NCBI GenBank assembly: GCA_019245555.1
Contig: JAFARH010000322.1
Coordinates: 1-7,683 of the forward strand
DNA from: Betaproteobacteria bacterium
GTDB lineage: Bacteria; Pseudomonadota; Gammaproteobacteria; Burkholderiales; SG8-39
Length of the DNA: 7,683 nucleotides
Direction of reading: 5' to 3'
Shown: piece after piece, positions 1 through 6,057 of the stretch
Position numbering within the stretch: position 1 is the first letter of the stretch
How the letters are laid out: each line of letters begins with the position of its first letter
The notes under the pieces: model-generated
Database searches by the model: none
Told to the model about the DNA's origin: nothing
What the model saw: only the letters and a program-made list of their open reading frames with translations
Translations under genes and position numbers: made by a program

Positions 1-1458
1 GAAGGCGCCGAAGTGACCCGGCACGCGCGGCACGATCACGCGCTGCATGCCTATATCGCGCGCGATCGCGGACGCGTGCAGTGGGCCCGCGCCTCCGTAG
101 GCGATGAGCGCGAAAGCGGCGGCGTCGAGGCCGCGCTCGGTGGAGACGGCCTTGACCGCGTACGACATCGCGGTGCCGGCGATGCGCAGAATGCCTTCCG
201 CCGCGCGCGTCACATCGACGCCGAGCGGCTTGGCGACATGCTCGCGAATGGCGCGCTCCGCCGCGCCAATATCGAGCCGCATTTCACCGCCGAGGAAACG
301 CTCGGCGCCCAGGCGCCCGAGCACGAGATTCGCGTCCGTCACCGTGGGCAGCTCGCCGCCGCGGCCGTAGCACGCGGGCCCGGGCTCGGCGCCGGCGCTC
401 TGCGGTCCGACACGCAATGCGCCGCTCGCATTCACGGCCGCGATGCTCCCGCCCCCCGTGCCAACCTCGAAAATGTCCATCATCGGAATCTGCACCGGCA
501 GCGCTTGCGCGTAGCCCCCGATCAAGGCAACACCCGTGGTGAGCGCCTCGCCGCGGTAGATCACGCCGGCCTTGGCGGTCGTGCCACCCATGTCGAACGC
601 CACGGCATCGGAGAGTCCCATGCTGCGGCAGAGCGCCTGCGCGCCGATCACGCCCGCCGCCGGACCCGATTCGAGCATGCGAACGCACTGCTGCTGCGCC
701 TGGTGCGACTCGTAAAGGCCCCCGGTCGATTGCACGAGCAGGAACGAGCCGCCAAAGCCGGCCTGCTGCAGGTGTTCTTCGATGCCGCGGACGTATTTGC
801 TCACCACCGGCCCGATGTAGGCGTTGGCGGCCACCGTCGAGGTGCGCTCGAACTCGCGGTACTCCTGCGAAAGCTCGTGCGACGCAGTGACGAAGGCATG
901 CGGCAGCGCCTCCTGCACCATCGCCTTCACTCGCGCCTCGTGAGCCGGGTTGACGTAGCAATGCAGCAGCATGATCGCCACCGCATCGACGCCTTCTGCT
1001 TTCAGCCGGCGGCATACCTCGCGCACGCTCGCCTCGTCGAGCGGCAGGTGCACGCCGCCTTCGGCGGTCATGCGCTCGCGCACCTCGTAGCAACGCGCGC
1101 GCGGTACGAGCGGGACGTGCTTCGAAAAGTAGAGGTTGTACGAGTCAGGCCGATTGATGCGGCCGATCTCATAGACGTCGCGGAAGCCCTCGGTGGTAAT
1201 GAGCGCAGTCTTGGCGCCGCGCCGCTCGAGGAGCGTGTTGATCGCGATGGTCGACCCATGCAGGAAGACCGATGCGTCCGCGTAGCACACCGCGGCCTTG
1301 TCGACACCCTGGGTGATGCCGCCCACCAAGTGCGTCGGCGTCGACAGGGCCTTGCCGAGCAGGAGCCGCCCGGATCTCTCGTCGAAGGCGGCGACGTCCG
1401 TAAAGGTGCCGCCGATATCGACACCCAGCCGCGTGGCGGGTTTTCGCTGCGCTGCCAA
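1..1458 (-). CDS. Hydantoinase/oxoprolinase family protein, HyuA-type subunit (N-terminal part, truncated by window edge)
   Basis: Family role: HyuA-type proteins are cytoplasmic ATP-dependent subunits that open or carboxylate cyclic amides and related substrates (N-methylhydantoinase A, 5-oxoprolinase, acetone/acetophenone carboxylase); the substrate here is unknown. Translating the minus strand gives an open frame of 486 residues running off the left edge; the family is usually about 680-720, so the C-terminal third is missing. Visible landmarks are VDIGGTFTD at residues 13-21 (the phosphate-binding N-terminal signature), HGSTIAINTLLERRG at 67-81, the second ASKHA-like site FDMGGTTAK at 288-296, GTGGGS at 333-338 and YGGAGP at 454-459. 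The order matches Hydant_A_N followed by Hydantoinase_A. The start is TTG at 1458, because an in-frame TAA lies 6 bases upstream and no ATG or GTG precedes VDIGGT; the Shine-Dalgarno is poor (AAGAAGAG, distant). A HyuB partner would be expected beyond the left edge. It diverges from the small plus-strand gene, with 33 bases between. Confidence 0.93.
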   Translation of the reverse strand, partial: MAAQRKPATRLGVDIGGTFTDVAAFDERSGRLLLGKALSTPTHLVGGITQGVDKAAVCYADASVFLHGSTIAINTLLERRGAKTALITTEGFRDVYEIGRINRPDSYNLYFSKHVPLVPRARCYEVRERMTAEGGVHLPLDEASVREVCRRLKAEGVDAVAIMLLHCYVNPAHEARVKAMVQEALPHAFVTASHELSQEYREFERTSTVAANAYIGPVVSKYVRGIEEHLQQAGFGGSFLLVQSTGGLYESHQAQQQCVRMLESGPAAGVIGAQALCRSMGLSDAVAFDMGGTTAKAGVIYRGEALTTGVALIGGYAQALPVQIPMMDIFEVGTGGGSIAAVNASGALRVGPQSAGAEPGPACYGRGGELPTVTDANLVLGRLGAERFLGGEMRLDIGAAERAIREHVAKPLGVDVTRAAEGILRIAGTAMSYAVKAVSTERGLDAAAFALIAYGGAGPLHASAIARDIGMQRVIVPRVPGHFGAF

Positions 1459-1491
1459 GCTGATTTATGCTCTTCTTGGAACCATTGTTAC
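1459..1491. promoter_or_regulatory. Divergent intergenic gap, possible bidirectional promoter
   Basis: This 33-base gap between the TTG start of the hydantoinase gene and the GTG start of the small plus-strand gene is noticeably more AT-rich than its surroundings, as expected of a promoter. On the minus strand GTAACA (1486-1491) and CATAAA (1464-1469), 16 bases apart, each match 4 of 6 bases of the sigma-70 -35 and -10 boxes. On the plus strand TATGCT (1466-1471) is a 4/6 match to -10, with no convincing -35. These are weak matches judged by eye; the placement is inferred from the divergent gene arrangement. Confidence 0.3.
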
Positions 1492-1818
1492 GTGCCGAAG
1501 ATTAGCAAACGGAAGAGCGCGCGGGATGCGAGGATCGAGGCGGTCCAGGCGCTGGGGAAATGGACGCGCCTCGCCCGGGGCCACGTGCTGCTCGGCGGCA
1601 GCTGCTCGTGCGGCCTGTCGGCGAACCTGCAGGTCGGCGATTTCGAGCAGCAGATCCTCGACTACCTAGGCGGCAAGTATGCTGTGGCGAGAAACTCGGA
1701 CGGCATCGCCACGCTCCTGCGCGAAATCGCCGCGCAGCCGGGACCTGATTCGCTGGCCCTGCTGTCCGATTTCGACCGCACCCTGGAATCGTTCGACGAA
1801 CTGCATAGGACCCGATGA
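1492..1818 (+). CDS. Hypothetical protein, 108 residues, with Cys-Ser-Cys motif
   Basis: I do not recognise this family. The frame encodes a soluble-looking protein with no signal peptide or membrane segment. A basic N-terminus (KISKRKSARDAR, residues 3-14) precedes a helical stretch, then GGSCSCGL at 35-42 with the only two cysteines (38 and 40), then VGDFEQQILDYL at 48-59 and an acidic C-terminus. The paired cysteines could bind a metal or form a disulfide, but this is speculation. GTG at 1492 is chosen because it is the first start codon after the hydantoinase start on the other strand and it keeps the whole basic helix. There is only a weak GGA about 11 bases upstream, so the start is uncertain. 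The frame stays open upstream to base 13, but that part is antisense to the hydantoinase gene. The stop overlaps the start of the reductase gene (ATGA), so the two are probably cotranscribed and translationally coupled. Confidence 0.62.
   Translation: MPKISKRKSARDARIEAVQALGKWTRLARGHVLLGGSCSCGLSANLQVGDFEQQILDYLGGKYAVARNSDGIATLLREIAAQPGPDSLALLSDFDRTLESFDELHRTR
1807..1810 (+). promoter_or_regulatory. Ribosome binding site of the reductase gene
   Basis: AGGA lies inside the last codons of the preceding small gene. It is 4 bases before the ATG at 1815 and 7 bases before the second in-frame ATG at 1818. The 7-base spacing is more usual, so translation may begin at 1818, giving MKASFF and a 304-residue protein. 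Confidence 0.5.
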
Positions 1819-2732
1819 TGAAAGCGAGCTTCTTTCGAAGGTACGGCGGCCCCGAGGTGCTGGAGTACGGCGAGCAGCCGGAACCCACGCCGCGCGCGGG
1901 CGAGCTCCTCATCGAAATCCACGCGGCGAGCATCAACGCCGCGGACTGGAAGATGCGCGGCGGGCACTACGGCGCGGCGGTTTCCTTCCCGCATATTCCC
2001 GGCCGCGACTTCTCGGGCGTCGTCGTGAGCCGTGGTGCGCATTTCCAGCCAGGCGACCTGGTGTACGGCGTCTGCGAAGTGCCGCGCGAAGGTGCCTACG
2101 CCGAGAAGATCGCGATCCGCGAAGCGATCGTAGGGAAGAAGCCCGAGAAGCTGAGCCACGTACAGACGGCGGCGATCGCGCTCATCGGCCTCACCGCGCT
2201 CATCTCGGTGGAGGAGACACTGAAGCTCAAGCGCGGCGAGACGATCCTTATCCAGGGCGGCGCCGGGGGCGTCGCGGGATTCGCCATTGCGCTCGCGAAG
2301 CACATCGGCGCACGCGTGATCACCACCGCGAGTGCGAAGAACCATGACTATGTGCGCAAGCTCGGAGCCGATGAGGTGATCGACTACAGCGCACAGGACT
2401 TCACGAAGATGGTGAAAAACGTCGATGCCGTGTTCGATACAGTCGGCGGCGACGTCACGCAGAAAAGCTTTGCCGTGCTCAAGTCCGGCGGTCGGCTCGC
2501 CTGCATCGCGGGGGGCGGCACGCCCGCGCCGTCACCGCGCTCCGACGTGCAATCGTTGCGGCCGAAGGTCGATCGCGACCGTCCGCATCTCGATCGCGTG
2601 GCGAAGCTGGTGAGCGACGGCACGATCCCGCTGCCGCAGATCACCGAATACCCGCTCGCCAAGGCGGCGGACGCGCATCGCGTCAGCGAGGCGCGCCACC
2701 TGAAGGGGAAGCTGGTACTGAAGGTGCGCTAG
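1815..2732 (+). CDS. NADP-dependent, zinc-independent alcohol dehydrogenase / quinone oxidoreductase family protein
   Basis: A medium-chain dehydrogenase/reductase of the quinone-oxidoreductase branch, expected to reduce quinones or alpha,beta-unsaturated carbonyls with NAD(P)H in the cytoplasm; the substrate is unknown. The 305 residues are close to the usual 310-330. The GroES-like N-terminal domain covers about residues 1-125, including SINAADWKMRGG (39-50) and PGRDFSGVV (62-70). The Rossmann domain follows, with glycine-rich QGGAGGVAG at 147-155 and GADEVIDY at 184-191. The TASAKN segment (171-176) after the second strand, with Ser and Lys, favours NADPH. The catalytic and structural zinc cysteines of true alcohol dehydrogenases are absent. 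The start is ATG 1815 or 1818. The C-terminal region RSDVQSLRPKVDRDRPHLDR is a normal ending for this subfamily. The gene follows the small protein with a 4-base overlap, and its TAG interlocks with the stop of the convergent peptidase gene. Confidence 0.95.
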   Translation: MMKASFFRRYGGPEVLEYGEQPEPTPRAGELLIEIHAASINAADWKMRGGHYGAAVSFPHIPGRDFSGVVVSRGAHFQPGDLVYGVCEVPREGAYAEKIAIREAIVGKKPEKLSHVQTAAIALIGLTALISVEETLKLKRGETILIQGGAGGVAGFAIALAKHIGARVITTASAKNHDYVRKLGADEVIDYSAQDFTKMVKNVDAVFDTVGGDVTQKSFAVLKSGGRLACIAGGGTPAPSPRSDVQSLRPKVDRDRPHLDRVAKLVSDGTIPLPQITEYPLAKAADAHRVSEARHLKGKLVLKVR

Positions 2733-2735
2733 CGC
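2726..2735. other. 10-base palindrome holding both convergent stop codons
   Basis: GCGCTAGCGC is a perfect palindrome. Its central CTAG (2729-2732) gives TAG to the reductase gene on the plus strand and TAG to the M3 peptidase gene on the minus strand. No hairpin with a T-run lies nearby, so no intrinsic terminator separates the two genes. Confidence 0.85.
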
Positions 2736-4714
2736 CGGCCGGTGATCTCGGCGAAGAAGGCGTCGCTCGAAGGATCGCGCCCGAGGAAGCTGCGCACCTC
2801 CTGCAGCTCTTCCTGCTGCCCGCCCTGCGCGAGGATCGCGTTGCGATAGCGCATGCCCACCTGCGGGCTCAGCATGTCCTTCTTGAATGGCGTCAGCATG
2901 TCGAGCGCGATGACCTCCGACCACATGTAGCCGTAGTAGCCCGCGGCATAGCCACTGCCTGCGATATGGCTGAATGCGGAAGGGAAGCTCGTCCCCTCGA
3001 CGTAGCCGAGCGGCGTCGAGGACTCGAGGCGCTTCCACAACGCGAGCGGCGGCTGCGGCTCGGTGGATAGCGTCATGTCGAAGGTCGCGTAGAGCCACTG
3101 CCGCGCGTACTGGATGCCCTTGCCGTATTTGCGCGCGGCTTCGAGCCGGTCGATCTCGTCCACTGTGAGCTGCGGACATTGCGGGCAGACCTCCTTGAAG
3201 AGCGCGAGCGGCTGCTCGCGCCGTGCCCATTCCTCGAACATCTGCGACGGCGCCTCGACGAAATCGCGCTTCACGCTGCCGCTATCGACGTAATCGACTC
3301 GCGACAGGACTCTGTGCAACACATGGCCGAACTCGTGCAGCAGGGTCTCGAGCTCGCGGTGATCGAGCCCCTGGCGGTTGAAGTTGGTCACCAGCGCGGA
3401 AAGCGGCGTGCGCCCGGCGACGCGGCTCGAATTGCGCAGCCCGAACGCCGCGGCGTGGTTGTACTTGCCCTCGCGAGGGAAGAGATCGAGGTAGAAGCCG
3501 GAGAGGAACTGGCCGGTCTTCGCGTCGAGGACGTCGAAGTAGCGCACGTCCGGGTGCCACGTCGGCACCTTCACTTCCTTGAACTTGACGCCGTAGAGCC
3601 GCTGCGAGATGGCGAAGACGAAATCGATCGACTTGTCAGTCGGGAAGTACTCGCGCAGCTTCTCCTGGTCGATCGAGTAGCGCTGCTTCCGCACGCGCTC
3701 CTGGTAGTAGCTCACGTCCCAGCGCTCGAGCTTCGTCGCTTCCAGCGGCCGGTCTTGCTCCTTCGCCTTCTCCGCGCGCAGCTCCTCAATCTCTTTCTTC
3801 TCAAGCTCGGTGACTGCGCCCTTCACATCGCCGAGGAACTTGGTGACGACTTCGGGCTTCCCGACCATCCGCCGGCGCAGCGTGTAGTCGGCGTAGGACG
3901 GCAGGTCATAGAGCCCCGCCAGCTCCTTCCTCAGCGTGAAGATCTCGTTGAGCAGGTCGAGGTTCGCGGCGCCGCCTTCGTTCAGCTTCGCGACGTAATA
4001 ACGCTTGCGCGCGGCCTCGCTCTTCGCGTTCTGCATGAACGGGATGTAGGACGGGTACTTGAGGTCGAGCACGTAGCTGCCGCTCGCGTCCCTCTTCGAT
4101 TCGTGCAACTTCATGTAGCCGGCGGGCATGCCTTCCATTTCCGCGGCGCTGAAGGAGACCTTGGTCGGGTCATCGCGCACGTTGCGGTCAAAGACCTGCC
4201 GCTTCTCCTCGAGCGTGTCGAAGATCTGCTTGGCGCGGGCCCGCCTCGCTGCGGGCAGCGCCACGCCGCTGTCCTCGAAGCCGTCCATCAGGTCTTTCTT
4301 CAGCTTGGTCTGGTGTGCAGTGGCGGGCTTCGCCGCCTTGACGCGAGCGAAGAGCTTCTCGTTCTGGAAGAGCTCGGTGCCGAAGGTCGTGTACTTCTGC
4401 AGGCACGGCTCGGCGGCATCGCGCACCGCCTTGTCTGGATGCACCTCGCCCAGCAGGTAGATACTGTCCATCACGTTTTCCAGCGAGATCGACAGGCGGT
4501 TCCACTCGTCGAAGATCCCGGCGCCACCGGGCTTGGCCTCCATGGCGCTCACCTGCCTGCGCGCCGATGCGAGCACGCCTTCGCACGCCTTGGTGACTCC
4601 GGCGGCATCGTAGAGCGGCACCAGGGGCCGCGCCGGTGCTTTGGCCGGTTGCTGAGCATGGGCAAGCGACGCGAGAAGCGACGCCAGTACTAGGACGAAT
4701 CGGGTTGGGCGCAT
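2729..4714 (-). CDS. M3 family zinc oligopeptidase (thimet oligopeptidase/Dcp type) with signal peptide
   Basis: A metallo-oligopeptidase that cleaves short peptides; the 661-residue length is normal for M3. The active site HEFGH is at residues 460-464 (bases 3323-3337), and the third zinc ligand is E487 in RDFVEAPSQMFEEW, the same context as in thimet oligopeptidase. The substrate-binding loop HIAGSGYAAGYYGYMWSEV keeps H583, Y589, Y593 and Y596, which align with the H600/Y605/Y609/Y612 set of thimet oligopeptidase. All catalytic residues are present, so it should be active. The N-terminus MRPTRFVLVLASLLASLAHA is a classical Sec signal peptide with AHA|QQ cleavage after residue 20, implying export to the periplasm. 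ATG 4714 is preferred over the in-frame GTG at 4735, because it places the signal peptide directly at the N-terminus. No Shine-Dalgarno is visible before it. A Cys pair (C510, C513) lies in a KEVCPQCPQ insert. The gene is convergent with the reductase and divergent from the 96-residue gene. Confidence 0.95.
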   Translation of the reverse strand: MRPTRFVLVLASLLASLAHAQQPAKAPARPLVPLYDAAGVTKACEGVLASARRQVSAMEAKPGGAGIFDEWNRLSISLENVMDSIYLLGEVHPDKAVRDAAEPCLQKYTTFGTELFQNEKLFARVKAAKPATAHQTKLKKDLMDGFEDSGVALPAARRARAKQIFDTLEEKRQVFDRNVRDDPTKVSFSAAEMEGMPAGYMKLHESKRDASGSYVLDLKYPSYIPFMQNAKSEAARKRYYVAKLNEGGAANLDLLNEIFTLRKELAGLYDLPSYADYTLRRRMVGKPEVVTKFLGDVKGAVTELEKKEIEELRAEKAKEQDRPLEATKLERWDVSYYQERVRKQRYSIDQEKLREYFPTDKSIDFVFAISQRLYGVKFKEVKVPTWHPDVRYFDVLDAKTGQFLSGFYLDLFPREGKYNHAAAFGLRNSSRVAGRTPLSALVTNFNRQGLDHRELETLLHEFGHVLHRVLSRVDYVDSGSVKRDFVEAPSQMFEEWARREQPLALFKEVCPQCPQLTVDEIDRLEAARKYGKGIQYARQWLYATFDMTLSTEPQPPLALWKRLESSTPLGYVEGTSFPSAFSHIAGSGYAAGYYGYMWSEVIALDMLTPFKKDMLSPQVGMRYRNAILAQGGQQEELQEVRSFLGRDPSSDAFFAEITGRR

Positions 4715-4755
4715 GGCGGGCGATTCTATCGGCACGCGGCGTGCTAGAGGGGGCT
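4715..4755. promoter_or_regulatory. Divergent intergenic gap with possible -10 element for the peptidase gene
   Basis: A 41-base gap lies between the peptidase start and the start of the small plus-strand gene. On the minus strand TAGAAT (4723-4728) matches 5 of 6 bases of the -10 consensus; no -35 box or extended -10 TG is present at the right distance. If used, transcription would start only 2-3 bases before the peptidase ATG, giving a leaderless or near-leaderless message, which would fit the missing Shine-Dalgarno. On the plus strand no clear promoter is seen. Confidence 0.22.
4746..4750 (+). promoter_or_regulatory. Ribosome binding site of the 96-residue gene
   Basis: AGAGG ends 5 bases before the ATG at 4756. 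It is followed by more G residues and is the reason for choosing this start over the longer in-frame extension that begins at 4636 inside the antisense of the peptidase signal peptide. Confidence 0.55.
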
Positions 4756-5046
4756 ATGGCATCGCGTCGACTTGCAAGGGTGGCGCAGAAGGTCCTCCAC
4801 CGGCATCGCATCGGCTCGCGGGTGTTCCGTCGCGTCTCGGAGCTGGTTTTCATTCGGCGGCAACCCAAGGCGATCCTGCACTGGATCGACAGCGCCGGCG
4901 TACGAACGCCGATCTACGCCGACCTCGACCCGAAAAAACTGCGCCGCCTGCGCACGGCGCACAGCGCCACTTTCCAGTACGACGGCATGACGGTCGATCC
5001 GGCAGACCGGCAAATAATTACGGACGCCGTCCAGAATCCGCGGTAA
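4756..5046 (+). CDS. Hypothetical basic protein, 96 residues
   Basis: I do not recognise this family. The first 40 residues are strongly basic (RR at 4-5, HRHR at 15-18, RR at 25-26 and 34-35). They are followed by KAILHWIDSAGVRTPIYADLDPKKLRRL (38-65), which reads like a small beta-rich fold, and a more acidic tail (DPADRQIITDAV). It has no cysteine, signal peptide or membrane helix. The basic N-terminus might bind nucleic acid or the ribosome, but nothing proves this. Evidence that it is real: ATG with a well-placed AGAGG, protein-like composition, and exact filling of the space between two firm genes. Its last 29 bases overlap the 3' end of the convergent Rieske oxygenase gene. It is divergent from the peptidase. 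A spurious frame remains possible. Confidence 0.65.
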   Translation: MASRRLARVAQKVLHRHRIGSRVFRRVSELVFIRRQPKAILHWIDSAGVRTPIYADLDPKKLRRLRTAHSATFQYDGMTVDPADRQIITDAVQNPR

Positions 5047-6052
5047 TCAAGCCGTCGATCAGCCGGCGCGCCCAAAGTGACCCCGCATCGATATTCAAGT
5101 TCTGCAGCGGCTGATCGGGCCGCGCGCTGATCGCCTGCTGCTGCGCTTCAAGGACGGCGCGATCCTCCTCGAAGATGCGGGCGTTCGCCTGCTTGAGCCG
5201 CAGGGTCAGCGCCGCATCGCCCAGGTGGTGGTTGCGCACCAGCGACCAGAAATACATGCACGTGTTGGCGGTCGAGGGCGTGATGGTGTTCAGCACGCGG
5301 TTGTTCACGCCCTGGCTGCGATTGCCATGCAGCGCGCCAGTGCCGACGAGCGCCACGCCGACGTCGAGGTTGATGGTGCATGGCGGCTCGAAGCGGATGA
5401 TCTGCCAGCGATCCACATTGCCGGGCTTGCCAAGTTGCTTGCGCCAGAACGGCGGCGCGTCGATGTCGGGCATCCAGCGCTCCACCGTCACGCTCTTGTC
5501 GTCGTGCGTCGTCTTCGCCGGCGTGTGTGCGATGGCGCTGTGGCCAATGCTCGTCGCGTGCACGAAGGTCTCGTGCGTGAGGTCCATCAGGTTGTCGATC
5601 ACCAAGCGGTAGTCGCACTTCAGGAAGAGCGTGTCGCCGTCGCCTTCCCACTCCGGATCTTCCGCCCAATGCCAGTCCGGCACGCGGGCCGGATCAGCAG
5701 CTGCCGTATCACCTGGCCAAACCCAGATGAGCCGGTGCTTTTCAGCAACGGGATAAGAGCGGACGCAAGCCTTCGGGTTGAGCTTCTCCTGCGAGGGCAT
5801 GCGTACACAGCGGCCCGTGGCGTCGAATGCGAGACCATGGTAGCGGCACACCAGGCTCTCGCCGTCCGTCCTCCCGTGCGAGAGCGGCATCATGCGGTGC
5901 CAGCACGCGTCCTCGAGCGCAACGGCAGCGCCGTCGCTCCGGCGCCAGAGCGCGACTTTCTGGTCGCACACCGTACGACCGATGACTTCGCCCTTGGGAA
6001 TTTCGTACCGCCACGCCACTGCGTACCAGGCGTTGAGCGGAAACGAGCGCAT
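5018..6052 (-). CDS. Rieske [2Fe-2S] / mononuclear iron aromatic oxygenase, VanA / dicamba O-demethylase type
   Basis: An oxygenase component that uses electrons from a separate reductase and O2 to hydroxylate or O-/N-demethylate an aromatic substrate, normally as an alpha3 trimer in the cytoplasm. The 344 residues are typical of the VanA/dicamba-monooxygenase group. The Rieske domain spans about 1-115, with cluster ligands C50, H52, C69 and H72 (CWH ... CRYHG). The catalytic domain carries NLMDLTHETFVHATSIGH: N154, D157, H160 and H165. The third iron ligand is probably D297 in IFEEDRAVLEAQQ. These positions lie within a few residues of those described for dicamba monooxygenase (C49/H51/C68/H71, H160/H165/D294), so the enzyme appears intact. 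The start is ATG 6052, 5 bases after the stop of the molybdenum subunit; the longer frame from GTG 6088 would run into that gene. No strong Shine-Dalgarno is seen, so translational coupling is likely. No reductase or ferredoxin gene lies in the window. The substrate is unknown. Confidence 0.95.
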   Translation of the reverse strand: MRSFPLNAWYAVAWRYEIPKGEVIGRTVCDQKVALWRRSDGAAVALEDACWHRMMPLSHGRTDGESLVCRYHGLAFDATGRCVRMPSQEKLNPKACVRSYPVAEKHRLIWVWPGDTAAADPARVPDWHWAEDPEWEGDGDTLFLKCDYRLVIDNLMDLTHETFVHATSIGHSAIAHTPAKTTHDDKSVTVERWMPDIDAPPFWRKQLGKPGNVDRWQIIRFEPPCTINLDVGVALVGTGALHGNRSQGVNNRVLNTITPSTANTCMYFWSLVRNHHLGDAALTLRLKQANARIFEEDRAVLEAQQQAISARPDQPLQNLNIDAGSLWARRLIDGLITADSGRRP

Positions 6053-6057
6053 GGCTT

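Noticed and set aside
13..1491. Long plus-strand open frame, continuous with the small gene at 1492
   Set aside because: It is the exact antisense of a hydantoinase gene with all family motifs. High third-position GC keeps the opposite frame open. The product is Arg/His/Ala-rich and low in identifiable motifs; only the part after 1492 is kept.
3179..4693. 504-residue plus-strand open frame antisense to the M3 peptidase
   Set aside because: The peptidase has a full catalytic set and signal peptide. The opposite frame is a Leu/Arg/Val/His-rich shadow, a common effect in GC-rich genomes.
4715..4735. Upstream GTG start (4735) for the M3 peptidase
   Set aside because: It adds MPIESPA before an otherwise perfect signal peptide and has no better ribosome binding site.
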